A stretch of DNA of 64,000 bases from Caenorhabditis remanei. Its lineage: Eukaryota > Nematoda > Chromadorea > Rhabditida > Rhabditidae. Location: contig NC_071332.1 in assembly GCF_010183535.1 (NCBI RefSeq), positions 10,664,001 to 10,728,000 of the forward strand, read 5' to 3'. Positions 1 to 11,762 of this stretch are shown here, piece by piece. The notes under the pieces are model-generated. The model was given only the letters and a program-made list of their open reading frames with translations, did no database searches and was not told the origin of the DNA. Within the stretch, counting starts at the first letter, position 1. Each line of letters starts with the position of its first letter. The translations under genes were made by a program, and so were the position numbers.

Positions 1-1340
1 CTGAATTCTGATTGTTTGATTATGAAAAAAGTTAATCATTTGTAAAATAATGTTTCTGATTAATATCAAAATGTTCTTGATTTTCCAATAAACACATGTT
101 TGGTTTCAATTTTCCTAAAAAACACACATTTCTCACTTCTTCGCCGCTACCGTAATCCTATTTGTTCACGCTCCCTCTCGCTCTTTCATGTTTACCGCCA
201 GGTCAAATTGTGCATTAGAGACATCCCGAAACGTTGTTGGCACCTATTTCTTTTAAGTTTGGATCAACCTTTGAACTACAAAATAGTAAATATGGGGGAT
301 GGAGCGACACTGTGGCCTGAACTAAACTACGTGTGAAAATTTAGAGAAGAGACAAAAGAGAGTCATAGAAAAGGAATGGAATGTTGGAAATGGGCAACTA
401 GACTTTTTCAAAGGAAATATTGGGGTGCAAAATGTGAGTCAAAGTTTACAAAACAACAAATAAACACACTTTTTCACACAGTCTGATCTTGTTTTATGTA
501 AACAAATTGAAAGTTGAGAAATACAAGAGGAAATGGACTGGAGGGAATCTGTTTCAGGAGAGGGAAAGATGGTCTTTAACGTTCTAGGTTAGAAGACTGA
601 TCCAATGTTGCTTTCACAGTTTCTCAAAACAAACATTTTCAGACATAAACTAAACTTTCACATGAGTTGTATTGTCGCAACAAGGAACTTTTTTATTTCG
701 ATAATAATTCCAACTGATTTTGCAATTTCTTGGACTACATGCTGATGGAAATTACAGACTTTCGTCTTTTAGTCTTCCAACTGACACTTTACTGAATAAG
801 AAAGCAATCGGTTATCGATCAGTGGTCAAAAAATGCAGTTAACCGAAAAACGATTCTATCAAAATCGCTTTCAGAGATCATAATAAGAAAGTTAAAAAAA
901 ACAATATTGCAAACGTGCCAATTTGATAAATGACTCAGAGTGTATCATTATTGTTCCTACCTATCAATATCCAATCCCACATTGACAAACAGACAAACAA
1001 TACAATATCATCTCTATTAATCTTCCAATTCATTAAAATATTTGCTCTTCATCCTCACCTTCCCGATCCCAGTAACACTGCCGCCCACCTTCAAAAATTA
1101 ACTTTTCCTTAGATTGGAATTGACACCCACGGGTACAAACTGTTCTCTTTTTCTCTTTTTCTCGTTCATCAAAGTAACTGATGTTGCGGTCCAAATAAAT
1201 AGAGAAGGAGCAGACAAAAAGAATGATGGTTTTGTACTAGATGTTACTTCTTCTTCTTCGTCTTATAACCTATTTTCTCCTTCCGCCCCAAACCATCTCG
1301 TTAGTTTTGTGACATCTTTTACCAGTTTAACAATTGCAGT
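1..1340. other. Non-coding region upstream of the first otopetrin gene
   Basis: No exon with convincing splice sites and codon character was found. Small open frames here are AT-rich and look like chance. The last few hundred bases are presumably the promoter and 5' UTR of the otopetrin gene that starts at 1341; a CAATTGCAG sequence ends just before that start codon and could be a splice-leader acceptor. Confidence 0.5.
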
Positions 1341-3911
1341 ATGGCTGACAAAGGTGAGCTCCTAATTCAGTTCGATCAGATTCTTAAAGTGTTCTGGGAT
1401 TTCTGAATCCAGTTCCATCATTCCAAATCGACAATTTTTCAGAAAGACTCCGCATGAAAACATCGATTGAGTCGACTTCCAGTGGTGTGACAGTACTATC
1501 AGATTACAGTAGTACATTGCCTGAAAACCTTCCGCCATGGATGGAAAATCAGAAAGCACAGTGAGTTTGTATAAGATTGATTTGGTTACTGTAGTTCAAT
1601 CACAACAATAAGATGTCTTTTGTTTGTTCTGCTATTCCATAGTTATACTACAAATATTTCAGATCATTTGGCCTGAAATCTCTCACCGCCTTGTACACTC
1701 TTATCCTCACTATTGTTGCCTTTATCATTGAAATCTCTCCAACATGGCAATCCGACGCGATGCACATCGAGTATACCATATTCTGTGTTTTAATGTATTC
1801 CATCGCTATCATCTACTTTATTTATCTCTACACAGTTATTCTTTATCCTATCGTTATCAACACAATCCTTCTTTATCTCGAGAGAATGCACATTTTGAGT
1901 GTTCATTCAATCAAACGATGGGTTCGACCGGAGCCAGTTTTTACTGGAGAAGGAGCTGGAACACTGTATTTGAGGCTGGGAACTTTATGTAAGCGTAATA
2001 GAAATTACCATCTTGGAGTAGTTCAATTAAAACGGCTAGAACATAAATACTCCTTTTTCAGTGTTCGGAACTCTAGGAAGCGTGCTTTGGGGCTCGGAAA
2101 TCTTTCTTTGTTTCTTCACAAATGTCCGTCATAACATCTACGTGGTCAAATACATACTCGCTTTTGTATTCACCTACTTGCAAATGCACTTTCTCTGCTG
2201 TAATTCCAAAATTGATTTACCCAAAAACAGCTTCATCGCAAGTTTTGGAATGATGCACTGTATCGCTGTGAATCTATGGGTTTGGTTCTCCCTCTGTCTG
2301 GCAAAAGCAGTTTACAAAAGTGATAAGAAGACGTTGAAACTTCAGAAGAACGAAGAAAAATGGAAGAAGAAGAATATGACATTGACAGATGCTGTCACGG
2401 AGGCAGTGACAACTACAGTCGCATACATAGCCTCTTCAGATGGGGAAATGGTTTCAAACTTCAGTGCGAGTGAGAAGCAACTTCGATCCTTGTACAGACT
2501 GGGAAGTGCTGCCAACTTCTTGCTGACCACTCTAGTCGAGTAAGTGGTGCTGCAGAGTTATCTATCGGACTACTTGACAAATATATGTACATGTGACTGA
2601 GTATTTATATGTAGCTTGCAACGAGGAGATCTTCAATCTTTATAGGTTTTCTCTGATTGCTGCAGCTGTCTATTTCATCATTTGGAAGCATGAGGGAGAG
2701 GAAAATCCACAGGAAGCAAGGAAAAAGCATGTTAGATTTGATTGCAAGTGAGTGAATTAAAGGATTGGAACTGTTGAATTTTCAGCTTTTCCTTTTTTCT
2801 AGATCAACATCAGTTGGAATCTTTGCTGCTCTCGTTCTCCTCGTTGGCTCCTTTGTCTCCATCTCCATGCATTATATCTACAATAACAGCGACAAGCCAC
2901 GTGCAGCTGATGAAGTCATCGGAATCGCCGAGACAGTTCTCTTCTGTGTGACTCTTCTGGCAGTCTTTGCCGCTTTCATCAGGTTTGTGCTCGTCCGTCA
3001 CGTCATTCTATGAATCAGTCTTCCTCTAGAAGGTATCCCCCATTTACCATTTCATAACTAACTTACTCATGTCATGACAAAATAAAAAATAGGAAGCGGG
3101 GTATTTATTTATTCAAAGGACACAAAATTTGTGACTTGATCTCTCGTACTCTCCATCCCATCTCTCACTATTTTTCTCTTCTTTTCATGTGTATTTTTGT
3201 TGTATTTAGAATGCGCAAACTCCAGTACAGATTACACGCTCATGGACAAGTCGTTGACGAGATACTGCTGATTGTTGGCTTAGCTGGAGAAATTGTTTAT
3301 TGTAGTACAGGTAAAAATAGAAATGAAAAGTTCTGAAAAAATGAATGTGTAATTACAGGGTTGGATTTGTACTTGAATGAGAGATTGGGAAATGTACCAG
3401 GAACAACATGTCTAATTGTAGTGGCATTTGTATTCAGAATAATACAAGTTGTCGTCCAAAGCGTCTTCATTTTAGTGTCTTCTAGGTGAGTTTTGAAAAA
3501 AAGAGTTCTAAACTTCGGAATTTTCATCAATTCACAACTCTTCTCATATTTGCAGATTACGAAGTCTGTCAGCTAGCAACGTAGCTAATCAACCCGGAAA
3601 ACAAATAATCACATTTTTAGTTGTCTGTAATATAAACCTATTCATCTATCACACTTTTGAAAGTGAGTTCTCCTCTGTATCTCCTAAAAACCTTATTTTT
3701 CCGAATTTCAGCGATCGAATCGAATTTTGGCTTTCCTCATAAGATGTCCAGCATCTACTCAGCTCTACTGAACATCTCATCTCCTTTAGTGGTATTCTAC
3801 AGATTTCACAGTTCGGCTTGCCTTGCGGAAATCTGGAAACATGCATACTCTACAAAACATAATCATAGTCATGTGCACAACAAACCGTTAGAAGATCATC
3901 ATATTGCTTGA
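1341..3911 (+). CDS. Otopetrin-like proton channel, paralog A (10 exons, 583 aa)
   Basis: Otopetrins are multi-pass plasma-membrane channels that conduct protons into the cell. Exons: 1341-1353, 1443-1560, 1663-1988, 2062-2539, 2646-2747, 2803-2982, 3210-3310, 3359-3485, 3556-3662, 3712-3911; lengths sum to 584 codons with GT-AG junctions throughout. Family hallmarks are the GEGAGTLYLRLGTL stretch followed by FGTLGSVLWGSEIFL, HCIAVNLWVWF, the RKLQYRLHAHG block followed by LIVGLAGE, and the C-terminal VVFYRFHSSACLAEIW. The N-terminus is a short hydrophilic cytosolic segment, followed by many hydrophobic spans. Paralog B lies directly downstream on the same strand and paralog C lies beyond the histone cluster, so this is a local family expansion split by the histone block. 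The start was chosen because the short exon 1 / exon 2 arrangement and phase match paralog B. The exact otpl orthology is not decided. Confidence 0.9.
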
Positions 3912-5055
3912 TATTATGGGTTATTTCGAGAAAAAATGAATTTGTATATATTTGATTTTGTTTTGTTTCTTATTGTGTTATAAGAGAGGGCATGAATGGA
4001 TTATATGAAATCTCAAGAAGTCAGAATACACGTTGAACACCTGAAACCAGCAAGAATGGCAGAAAAAAGAAAATTCTGAGAAATTCGAAAAAGACGATAA
4101 CATTTTTGCATTATTTTGCAACTATTCCATGCAAACGAAGCTAATATTTTAAGATTGAATCCACGAACTCTTCTTTCTGAGTTTATAAAACAAGGCATTC
4201 AATCTACCATTCCCAATCAGATTCGTCATTTGCTCTCATCTTTTTGCAGTTTTCAATTTGGAACGGATGTTACTTTAATGTTTAATTAGCTTTTGATTTC
4301 GATAATCCACCTAAATACTTTTTTTGGCATCTTTTTTTTCCGATTTTGCAAAGTTTACTTGATCTATGACATCAGAATGTTCCCGACTACACGATGTTTT
4401 GATTCGTTTCTTTTAAAACATTGTTTCTTTGCTCGGAGAAATCATTTATAGTCCTCCTACTTCCCGTTCCCGATCACTAATCGCCAACCAAACACTAGTA
4501 AACAAGTTCTTCTGCAACATCTAAACTACCGTAACCATTTCCTTCCGAGATCAAACCACTATGTGTGCTCAACTACAGTAACCTATGCCTGGAAGGAAAT
4601 TTGGAAACAGAAGAAAAAACTGAATGGGAGGCGCATCCGAAATAAATCCTCGATTCGGTAGTAATTGAACAAACATGCGGGTTTCGAAAGGGGCAGGTGT
4701 ACCCCCAGACACGTGTATTTATTTCTCTACGATGTCTCTAACTTTCATGATCTATGACAAAAATGAAATGAACAAAAAGTTACCGTTTCCGACTCCACCC
4801 ATCAGTGGTTTTTGAAGAGTAGAGTATGTCTCCACTTCAGATATTTCCAGTTTCTCCCCACATAGCCATGACTAATACGATAATGCAAAAAGGTGAGTCT
4901 GGAAAACCCCCTTCATGTGATGATGCATTTGAATAAAATCACAAACCACAAGGTTTGTGTCCATATCACAAACTTGGCTTGAATATAAACAAACCCACGT
5001 CTTCTGATTTTCGTACAAATAAATTTTTATTCAAATTCTGAAACATAGTTCAAAA
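3912..5055. other. Intergenic region between otopetrin paralogs A and B
   Basis: About 1.1 kb with no supported exon. A one-exon open frame on the minus strand (about 4013-4198) has no splice context and no recognisable sequence. The part before 5056 probably carries the promoter of paralog B. Confidence 0.45.
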
Positions 5056-7641
5056 ATGTCTTCTGAGAATATAACTGGTGCGTTGCTTTTATTCTCATCT
5101 CATTAATTTTAAACATCTTCATTTTAATCTAATTGACCCTAGCTTGGGTTCGGAAAGCTGAGATACATAACTGAAACTCTTTTATTATCTTAATTTTGAT
5201 AGAAGTCGTATTATAAACACTTTCTGAACGTCGTAGACTTAAAGAAAATTATCAAATCAACATATAGAAATTAAAACTAACAACAATTGTACGTTTTTCA
5301 AAGAAACGTCAGGGTCTGATAATGCTTCTTCTCAGGCACGCTAGACGATGTTCACCCAACATTTACCGTATTCCCTTTAGAAAATCTTTCGTTGAGCACA
5401 ATAGTGTGTAGTGTCCCCGTATTATACCCACAAAAAGTAACATTTTGTCTAGCGATCTTGAGCACACTGCTCACTTCTCCCCACCTCTCAAAGTAGTAAT
5501 CCGAAAGTTCGGAGGTGCAGAGAAGTAAGTCACAAAACATAACTACTAATTGTCAGCAAAACTGATGAAATACAAACAAATGAATACTGTAGAAACCATA
5601 CTGCATCTGTTTCATTTCAGAATCTCTAAAAAACAAAGTTTCGTCGGCGAGCACATCGTATACTGTATCAACAGAGGATTATATCAACCATGACAACGAA
5701 CCACAATGGACGAAAAATGCAAAAGCAAAGTGAGTTTTCAATGAGAATCTATCATTATATCCCGTTTTCCAGAAGTTTTTGCATCAAAATGCTTTCATCA
5801 GTATACGCTTTGATCCTCACAATGGTTGCATTTGTAATCGAAATCTCCCCGACGTGGCGATCCGAAGAAATGTGGCTACCGTATTCCATATTCTGTGTTC
5901 TCATGTATACTGTAGCAGTTGCATATTTTACGTATCTCTATCTATTCGTTTTATATCCGAATGTAATCAACACATGCATTTATTTTTTATTCCGTAAAGA
6001 ATACATAATGAATCCGTGCAAATGGATACTCGATGAGCCTGTATATAATGGAGAAGGAGCAGGTACAATGTATTTACGAGTTGGGACTTTATGTGAGTTA
6101 GGTTGAGTGTACTTCTTCAAAGTTTACTTCATTTCAGTTTTCGGGTCAATGGGAAGTGTTCTCTGGGGTACTGAGATACTTCTCTGTTTTTTTGAAAGTC
6201 AGCGACATGGAATCTACGTGGTCAAATATTCACTTGCAGTGATATTCACCTATATGCAAATGCATTTCATTTTTTTGAATTCTAAAGTAAGACAGACTTT
6301 CTGGTCTTGATATTTTGATAGTTTCCTTCGTAATCGACTATCCCAACCTAACATCACAGTTTTCAGATCTCTTTAAAACGAACCAACATAATTGCAAAGT
6401 TTGGATTGATGCATTCTGTTGCAGTCAACCTTTGGACATGGCTCTCGATCTGTCTTATAAAATCTGTAAGTATTTTCCACTCTTTGTGAATATAATAGCC
6501 ATATTTTATTGACTTCAGAGTATCAAACATGCGAAAAAGGAAATTAAATACGCCGTAGAAGAAGCCAAAAATAAAACGAGAACAGAAACTTATACAACTT
6601 GGTCGTACGATTTCACAATGGACGATTTCGGACCACACGATAAACAACTACGAGCAATCATCAAACTTGGAAGCAATTCAAATCTTCTTCTAACCTGCCT
6701 TGTTGAGTTTTCTCTCATTGCTGCAGTCATTTGTTTCATTATTTGGAAAAATGATGATCCGAATCCAGGAGAATCTCCTAAAAAGGAAAAGAAAAGAAGT
6801 TTTCGATTTGACTGCAGTGGCACTTCTACTGGAATATTCTTGGGGATTATCGTCCATATCATCTCTACAGTTGTAATCGGAATGCATGGAATTCTGATGA
6901 AAAGTCAAAAATCAATGGCGGCTGATCTTTTAATCGGATTCACTGATCTTCTGATGTTCCTTGTCACCCTTCTGGCATGCTTTCTGGCATTTTTTCAAAT
7001 GAGAAAACTGCAATATAGAATTCATTCTCACGGAGAAGTCATTGATGATATTCTATTGATTGTTGGGCTGGCAGGAGAATGTGTTTATTCTTGTGCTGGA
7101 ATGGATTTATATTTGAATGATAGATTGACAAAACAGACAGTCTCATGGATCACGATTCCTTCGTTCGTGTTGAGAATCACAGAAGTTTTGATTCAGACTG
7201 TGTTCATTTTATTCGCGTCAAGGTAGGTCGATAAATTATTAGAAAAATATATAATATCTTTCTATATCAGAATGAGATGTTACAACTACGCAACTCGGGA
7301 AAGTCATCCTGGAAAACAAGTTATCACGTTTCTTCTTGTCTGCAACATCAATCTTTTCATCTATCACACCTTTGAAAGTAATGTTTTACTATAGTTTATC
7401 AAATTTTCCAACCTTCTCTTTTTCAGCAATGGAATCAAACTTTGGTTTTCCTGTCAAGCTTCCTGACAACTACTCGGTGATGTTGAGTATTGCATCTCCC
7501 ATTGTTGTCTTCTATAGATTCCACAGTTCCGCATGTTTGGCAGAGATTTGGAAACACACTTATTCGAGAAAACATCATGAGCATTTGATTCACGAACCGG
7601 TAGATTTAGCAGAAAAGAATGTCATAGTTGATAAACTGTAA
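5056..7641 (+). CDS. Otopetrin-like proton channel, paralog B (8 exons, 574 aa)
   Basis: Same family as the upstream gene. Exons: 5056-5077, 5621-5729, 5773-6092, 6138-6286, 6367-6465, 6519-7222, 7271-7377, 7427-7641; they sum to 575 codons. Visible hallmarks: GEGAGTMYLRVGTL, GSMGSVLWGTEI, HSVAVNLWTWLS, MRKLQYRIHSHGEVIDD, LIVGLAGE, and VVFYRFHSSACLAEIW near the C-terminus. Compared with paralog A, introns were lost in the middle (a single 704-nt exon replaces several) and one was gained after SK at 6286. Exon 1 is tiny (7 codons plus one base), has a GTGCGT donor and is followed by a 543-nt intron; it is the least certain part, but its phase matches paralog A. An AATAAA signal lies at 7650-7655. 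Confidence 0.88.
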
Positions 7642-8102
7642 ATTGGAAAAATAAATATTCAACTCATCTAAATTTCCATTTTCGTGAATAAGTAACTTTG
7701 GTAATTGGTAATGGTGAAGTAATGAAAGTTCGGAGTTGTTTCTTCCATCACAGTTTAACAATTCAATTTGCTTCTTACTAGCCAATAGAAATAAATCCTG
7801 TTGACCTCGTAAATGACAGGCCATCAATATGAACAAAGGGTCACCACATGGGAGTGTGAGCGTTGAATTGGATTTTGGCGCCAATGATTCTTTGAAATTT
7901 GAATTCAACACGACGCATTGATACTGTACATGGGCGCAGTACTCTTTCGAATGTTAATGCAATCCGTGCTGGTAGTAGAGACTAAAATATTGTTGAAACT
8001 GATTAGTTTGAAACAATGCAGATTTAAAAATTATCAATGAGAAAAAAGTATGAGAACAGTAGTTTATTGAACATAATGAAATTTGGATTCTCAGATATTT
8101 GT

Positions 8103-8118
8103 GGCCCTAAAGAGGGCC
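8103..8118 (-). terminator. Histone mRNA 3' stem-loop (H2B, arm 1)
   Basis: Perfect 6-bp stem with a 4-nt loop, GGCCCTCTTTAGGGCC on the minus strand, 37 nt past the H2B stop. It sits in the nematode consensus context (AACCCAAC before, ACAAAT after). It is bound by stem-loop binding protein and marks the replication-dependent histone 3' end. Confidence 0.95.
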
Positions 8119-8154
8119 GTTGGGTTCGGTAGAAGGATGCTTTCAGCTGACAGC

Positions 8155-8523
8155 TTACTTGCTTGAGGTGTACTTGGTAACAGCCTTGGTTCCCTCAGAG
8201 ACAGCGTGCTTGGCGAGCTCTCCTGGAAGAATCAAACGGACGGCCGTTTGAATTTCGCGGGAAGAGATGGTCGATCTCTTGTTGTAGTGAGCAAGACGAG
8301 AGGCCTCGGCGGCAATGCGCTCGAAGACGTCATTGACGAACGAGTTCATGATCGACATAGCCTTGGAAGAGACTCCAGTGTCTGGATGAACCTGCTTGAG
8401 TACACGGTAGATGTACACAGAGTAGGACTCCTTACGGGCATGCTTTCTCTTCTTTCCGTCCTTTGGCTTCGTGACGGTCTTGGCGGCTTTCTTGGCTCCT
8501 TTAGCAGATGGCTTTGGTGGCAT
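8155..8523 (-). CDS. Histone H2B, arm 1 (122 aa)
   Basis: Replication-dependent core histone; pairs with H2A in the nucleosome. Intronless, 122 aa, starting [15 protein letters not shown] and ending AVTKYTSSK, including the conserved C-terminal lysine that is monoubiquitinated in other eukaryotes (AVTK). The start codon follows a 254-bp divergent promoter shared with H2A. The 3' stem-loop is at 8103-8118. The protein is identical to the arm 2 copy; at least one synonymous difference is visible. Confidence 0.98.
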   Translation of the reverse strand: MPPKPSAKGAKKAAKTVTKPKDGKKRKHARKESYSVYIYRVLKQVHPDTGVSSKAMSIMNSFVNDVFERIAAEASRLAHYNKRSTISSREIQTAVRLILPGELAKHAVSEGTKAVTKYTSSK

Positions 8524-8777
8524 GGTGATGAGAGATTGGACTTGATGACAAGTGTAAGGAATTGGGTTGTGTCCATTCTTATTTGAATTGTTCTCCGGTG
8601 GTGGGGCGGGACTTCTGTGGGGACACACCGTCATTCTCCTCCGCATGCCGAGTACACAGTCTCTCCTTGCTTCATTGTCTCTCTCACTCACCGCCTACCC
8701 ACCGGAAAATCGTATAAATAGAAGAAGGGCCCCCTCAATCGTTCAGATCGTATTCTACATCTACCAACTCATCAACC
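8524..8777. promoter_or_regulatory. Divergent H2B-H2A promoter, arm 1
   Basis: A 254-bp bidirectional promoter. A TATAAATA box at 8713-8720 lies about 60 bp before the H2A start codon. Toward H2B only a weak AAATAA-type element (about 8578-8586 on the minus strand) is seen. The centre is GC-richer than its surroundings, with GGTGGGGCGGGAC-like and CCGCCTACCCACC-like motifs, typical of coordinated histone pairs. Confidence 0.75.
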
Positions 8778-9161
8778 ATGTCTGGACGCGGAAAGGGAGG
8801 AAAGGCAAAGACCGGAGGAAAGGCCAAGTCTCGCTCATCAAGAGCCGGACTCCAATTCCCAGTTGGACGTCTTCATCGTATTCTCCGTAAAGGAAACTAC
8901 GCTCAACGTGTTGGAGCTGGAGCCCCAGTTTACCTGGCTGCCGTTCTCGAATACCTCGCTGCTGAGGTTCTCGAGTTGGCTGGAAACGCTGCCCGTGACA
9001 ACAAGAAGACCAGAATTGCCCCAAGACATCTTCAACTTGCCGTCCGTAACGACGAGGAATTGAACAAGCTGTTGGCTGGAGTTACCATCGCTCAAGGAGG
9101 AGTTCTTCCAAACATCCAAGCAGTTCTTCTCCCAAAGAAGACTGGAGGAGACAAGGAATAA
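8778..9161 (+). CDS. Histone H2A, arm 1 (127 aa)
   Basis: Replication-dependent H2A. Intronless, 127 aa: N-terminal [17 protein letters not shown], the [20 protein letters not shown] block, the acidic-patch region [19 protein letters not shown], and the C-terminal PKKTGGDKE. No SQ(E/D)Y motif, so it is not an H2A.X or H2A.Z type. It is transcribed divergently from H2B and ends with a stem-loop at 9198-9213. The identical protein is encoded in arm 2. Confidence 0.98.
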   Translation: MSGRGKGGKAKTGGKAKSRSSRAGLQFPVGRLHRILRKGNYAQRVGAGAPVYLAAVLEYLAAEVLELAGNAARDNKKTRIAPRHLQLAVRNDEELNKLLAGVTIAQGGVLPNIQAVLLPKKTGGDKE

Positions 9162-9197
9162 GAACTTTCTCTCTGAAACCAATTTACCGAACCCAAC

Positions 9198-9213
9198 GGC
9201 CCTCTTTAGGGCC
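9198..9213 (+). terminator. Histone mRNA 3' stem-loop (H2A, arm 1)
   Basis: GGCCCTCTTTAGGGCC, 36 nt after the H2A stop, flanked by AACCCAAC and ACAAAT. An AATAAA also follows at about 9244, as often seen behind worm histone genes. Confidence 0.95.
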
Positions 9214-9386
9214 ACAAATACCCAGAAATCCTTTTTTGTTTTAAATAAAGATTTTTTTCCAGTTGTATAATTATAGATTACTATGAATCAGAACAAGAAC
9301 GACCTTTCCCAGATCTACTTTTGAACTGTTTCAATCATCCATTCCTTCGGGACTGTATTTGTGGTAACCAATCAATATAATGTGAA

Positions 9387-9550
9387 TACTGTATTATAAC
9401 GGCACCCCATCTATACTCTGAATCCATCAATATGAGTATCAGGGTGTATCTCTTATCGTCCAAAAACGTTTTTTCTTTAATTTTATTGAACCACAAAATG
9501 ACTCTCGGAGGAAGTTGAAAAATATAACGACATGCCGTTATAATACAGTA
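9387..9550. repeat. 164-bp MITE, copy in arm 1
   Basis: Perfect 18-bp terminal inverted repeats: TACTGTATTATAACGGCA at 9387-9404 and its reverse complement at 9533-9550. The element lies between H2A and H3, has no coding capacity, and an identical-looking copy sits at the mirrored place in arm 2 (17840-18003). TA ends suggest a Tc1/mariner-type element; family not identified. Confidence 0.75.
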
Positions 9551-9959
9551 TTTACGGTAATCCTTCAGATGATGTTTAACTTCGAACGGCTTTGCAGATA
9601 AAATATCAGGTCTTCATGAGCTAACTTTGGAATCAGCCCCAGTCGTGTATTCAATTCAAAAAGTGTTTTCAAACTGGTTTGGCGCCAAACTTATGAACGA
9701 AGAATGTTAGCCATTTCAAATTTCAAATAGATGATGGGTATTGCATGATAAGAAGAGAGAAAGAGTATAGTGTGTGAACTGATAACAAATTCAAATCTAA
9801 CTCATAAACCGTCAGAAAAACAGTTGATACATTAGATCAGACATGCTCTGGTCGAGTCTTGTAATACTTTTATAAAAAAAATAAGACAAACAAGTGAGTG
9901 AAATAAAATTAGAAATATATTTATTGAAACAGAGGAATGTTTGGATTTTCGATATTTGT

Positions 9960-9975
9960 GGCCCTAAAGAGGGCC
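9960..9975 (-). terminator. Histone mRNA 3' stem-loop (H3, arm 1)
   Basis: Minus-strand GGCCCTCTTTAGGGCC, 58 nt past the H3 stop codon, in the same consensus context as the other histone genes here. Confidence 0.95.
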
Positions 9976-10033
9976 GTTGGGTTCGGTAGTTGGTTAGAGA
10001 ATTGAAACGGTCTCAAGATCCAAAAATGGAAAT

Positions 10034-11007
<974 letters not shown>

Positions 11008-11055
11008 TTTTATTATCTTTTCCCGATTCATACTATCAAACCAACCGAACCCAAC

Positions 11056-11071
11056 GGCCCTCTTTAGGGCC
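11056..11071 (+). terminator. Histone mRNA 3' stem-loop (H4, arm 1)
   Basis: GGCCCTCTTTAGGGCC, 48 nt past the H4 stop; the inverted-repeat arm ends 40 nt further on. Confidence 0.95.
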
Positions 11072-11111
11072 ACAAATATCCACAAAATCCTATCTTTATG
11101 TTTCAAATAAA

Positions 11112-11762
11112 TTATTATCTCATTCATCACACATTTATATTACTATTTCTTCACTTTATCATTACTTGAAAAGTGATTTTTGATAGTGGAATTCACTTTT
11201 CAGTTTATTCGAACATTGATGTTAAGGGACGTCAGTACGGGCTAACGGTTTTTTACATTTTTTTTCGAAAATGTTATGAATCAAAATTATTCCTGATGGA
11301 AAGAGGTGTTTTTCGAGTCTGTGACCCCCAATGCTAGATACTCTCATATACAATCTGCCTGCTCTAGCTCACCAGTAATCTTCTGTGAAGTACGTTACCA
11401 AAATCATGAGACTGCTTTTGAATATATTTGTTTGATGAAGTGCGTCGCGAATAGAGTATTTTATTTTAATATACTAACAAAGTCAAGAGTGCAAAATGAA
11501 CATGGAATATTCCGAATTCACCGCTTGTTTTGGTTTCATCGATTGCTTCTGAAAAGTTCAAATATTTAAAAAGTAGAGTTAATTATAACAAAACGCACTG
11601 CAATTTCTTCCATTATATGTAACATTAGCTCCAATGTGATGTTGGAATGCTAAACAGGATATCGACGCACGAAATAAATTTGGAGCATTGTTATCAATCA
11701 CAACTTCTTTTTTACCTTTTGCGAAAATTGACTGAAATGATAACTTTCATTTGGAAGAGACA
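11112..11762. other. Intergenic sequence inside the inverted-repeat spacer
   Basis: About 650 bp between arm 1 and the end of the receptor-L-domain gene. An 87-codon open frame on the plus strand (11306-11569) has no recognisable sequence, start context or splice sites, so I do not call it a gene. No repeat boundary was seen. Confidence 0.4.

Noticed and set aside
8206..8586. Long antisense frames over the histone genes (here over H2B, similarly over H2A, H3 and H4)
   Set aside because: They mirror the codon bias of the histone genes on the other strand and have no independent evidence.
11306..11569. 87-codon open frame in the spacer
   Set aside because: No recognisable sequence, no splice partners, AT-rich composition; most likely chance or 3' UTR.
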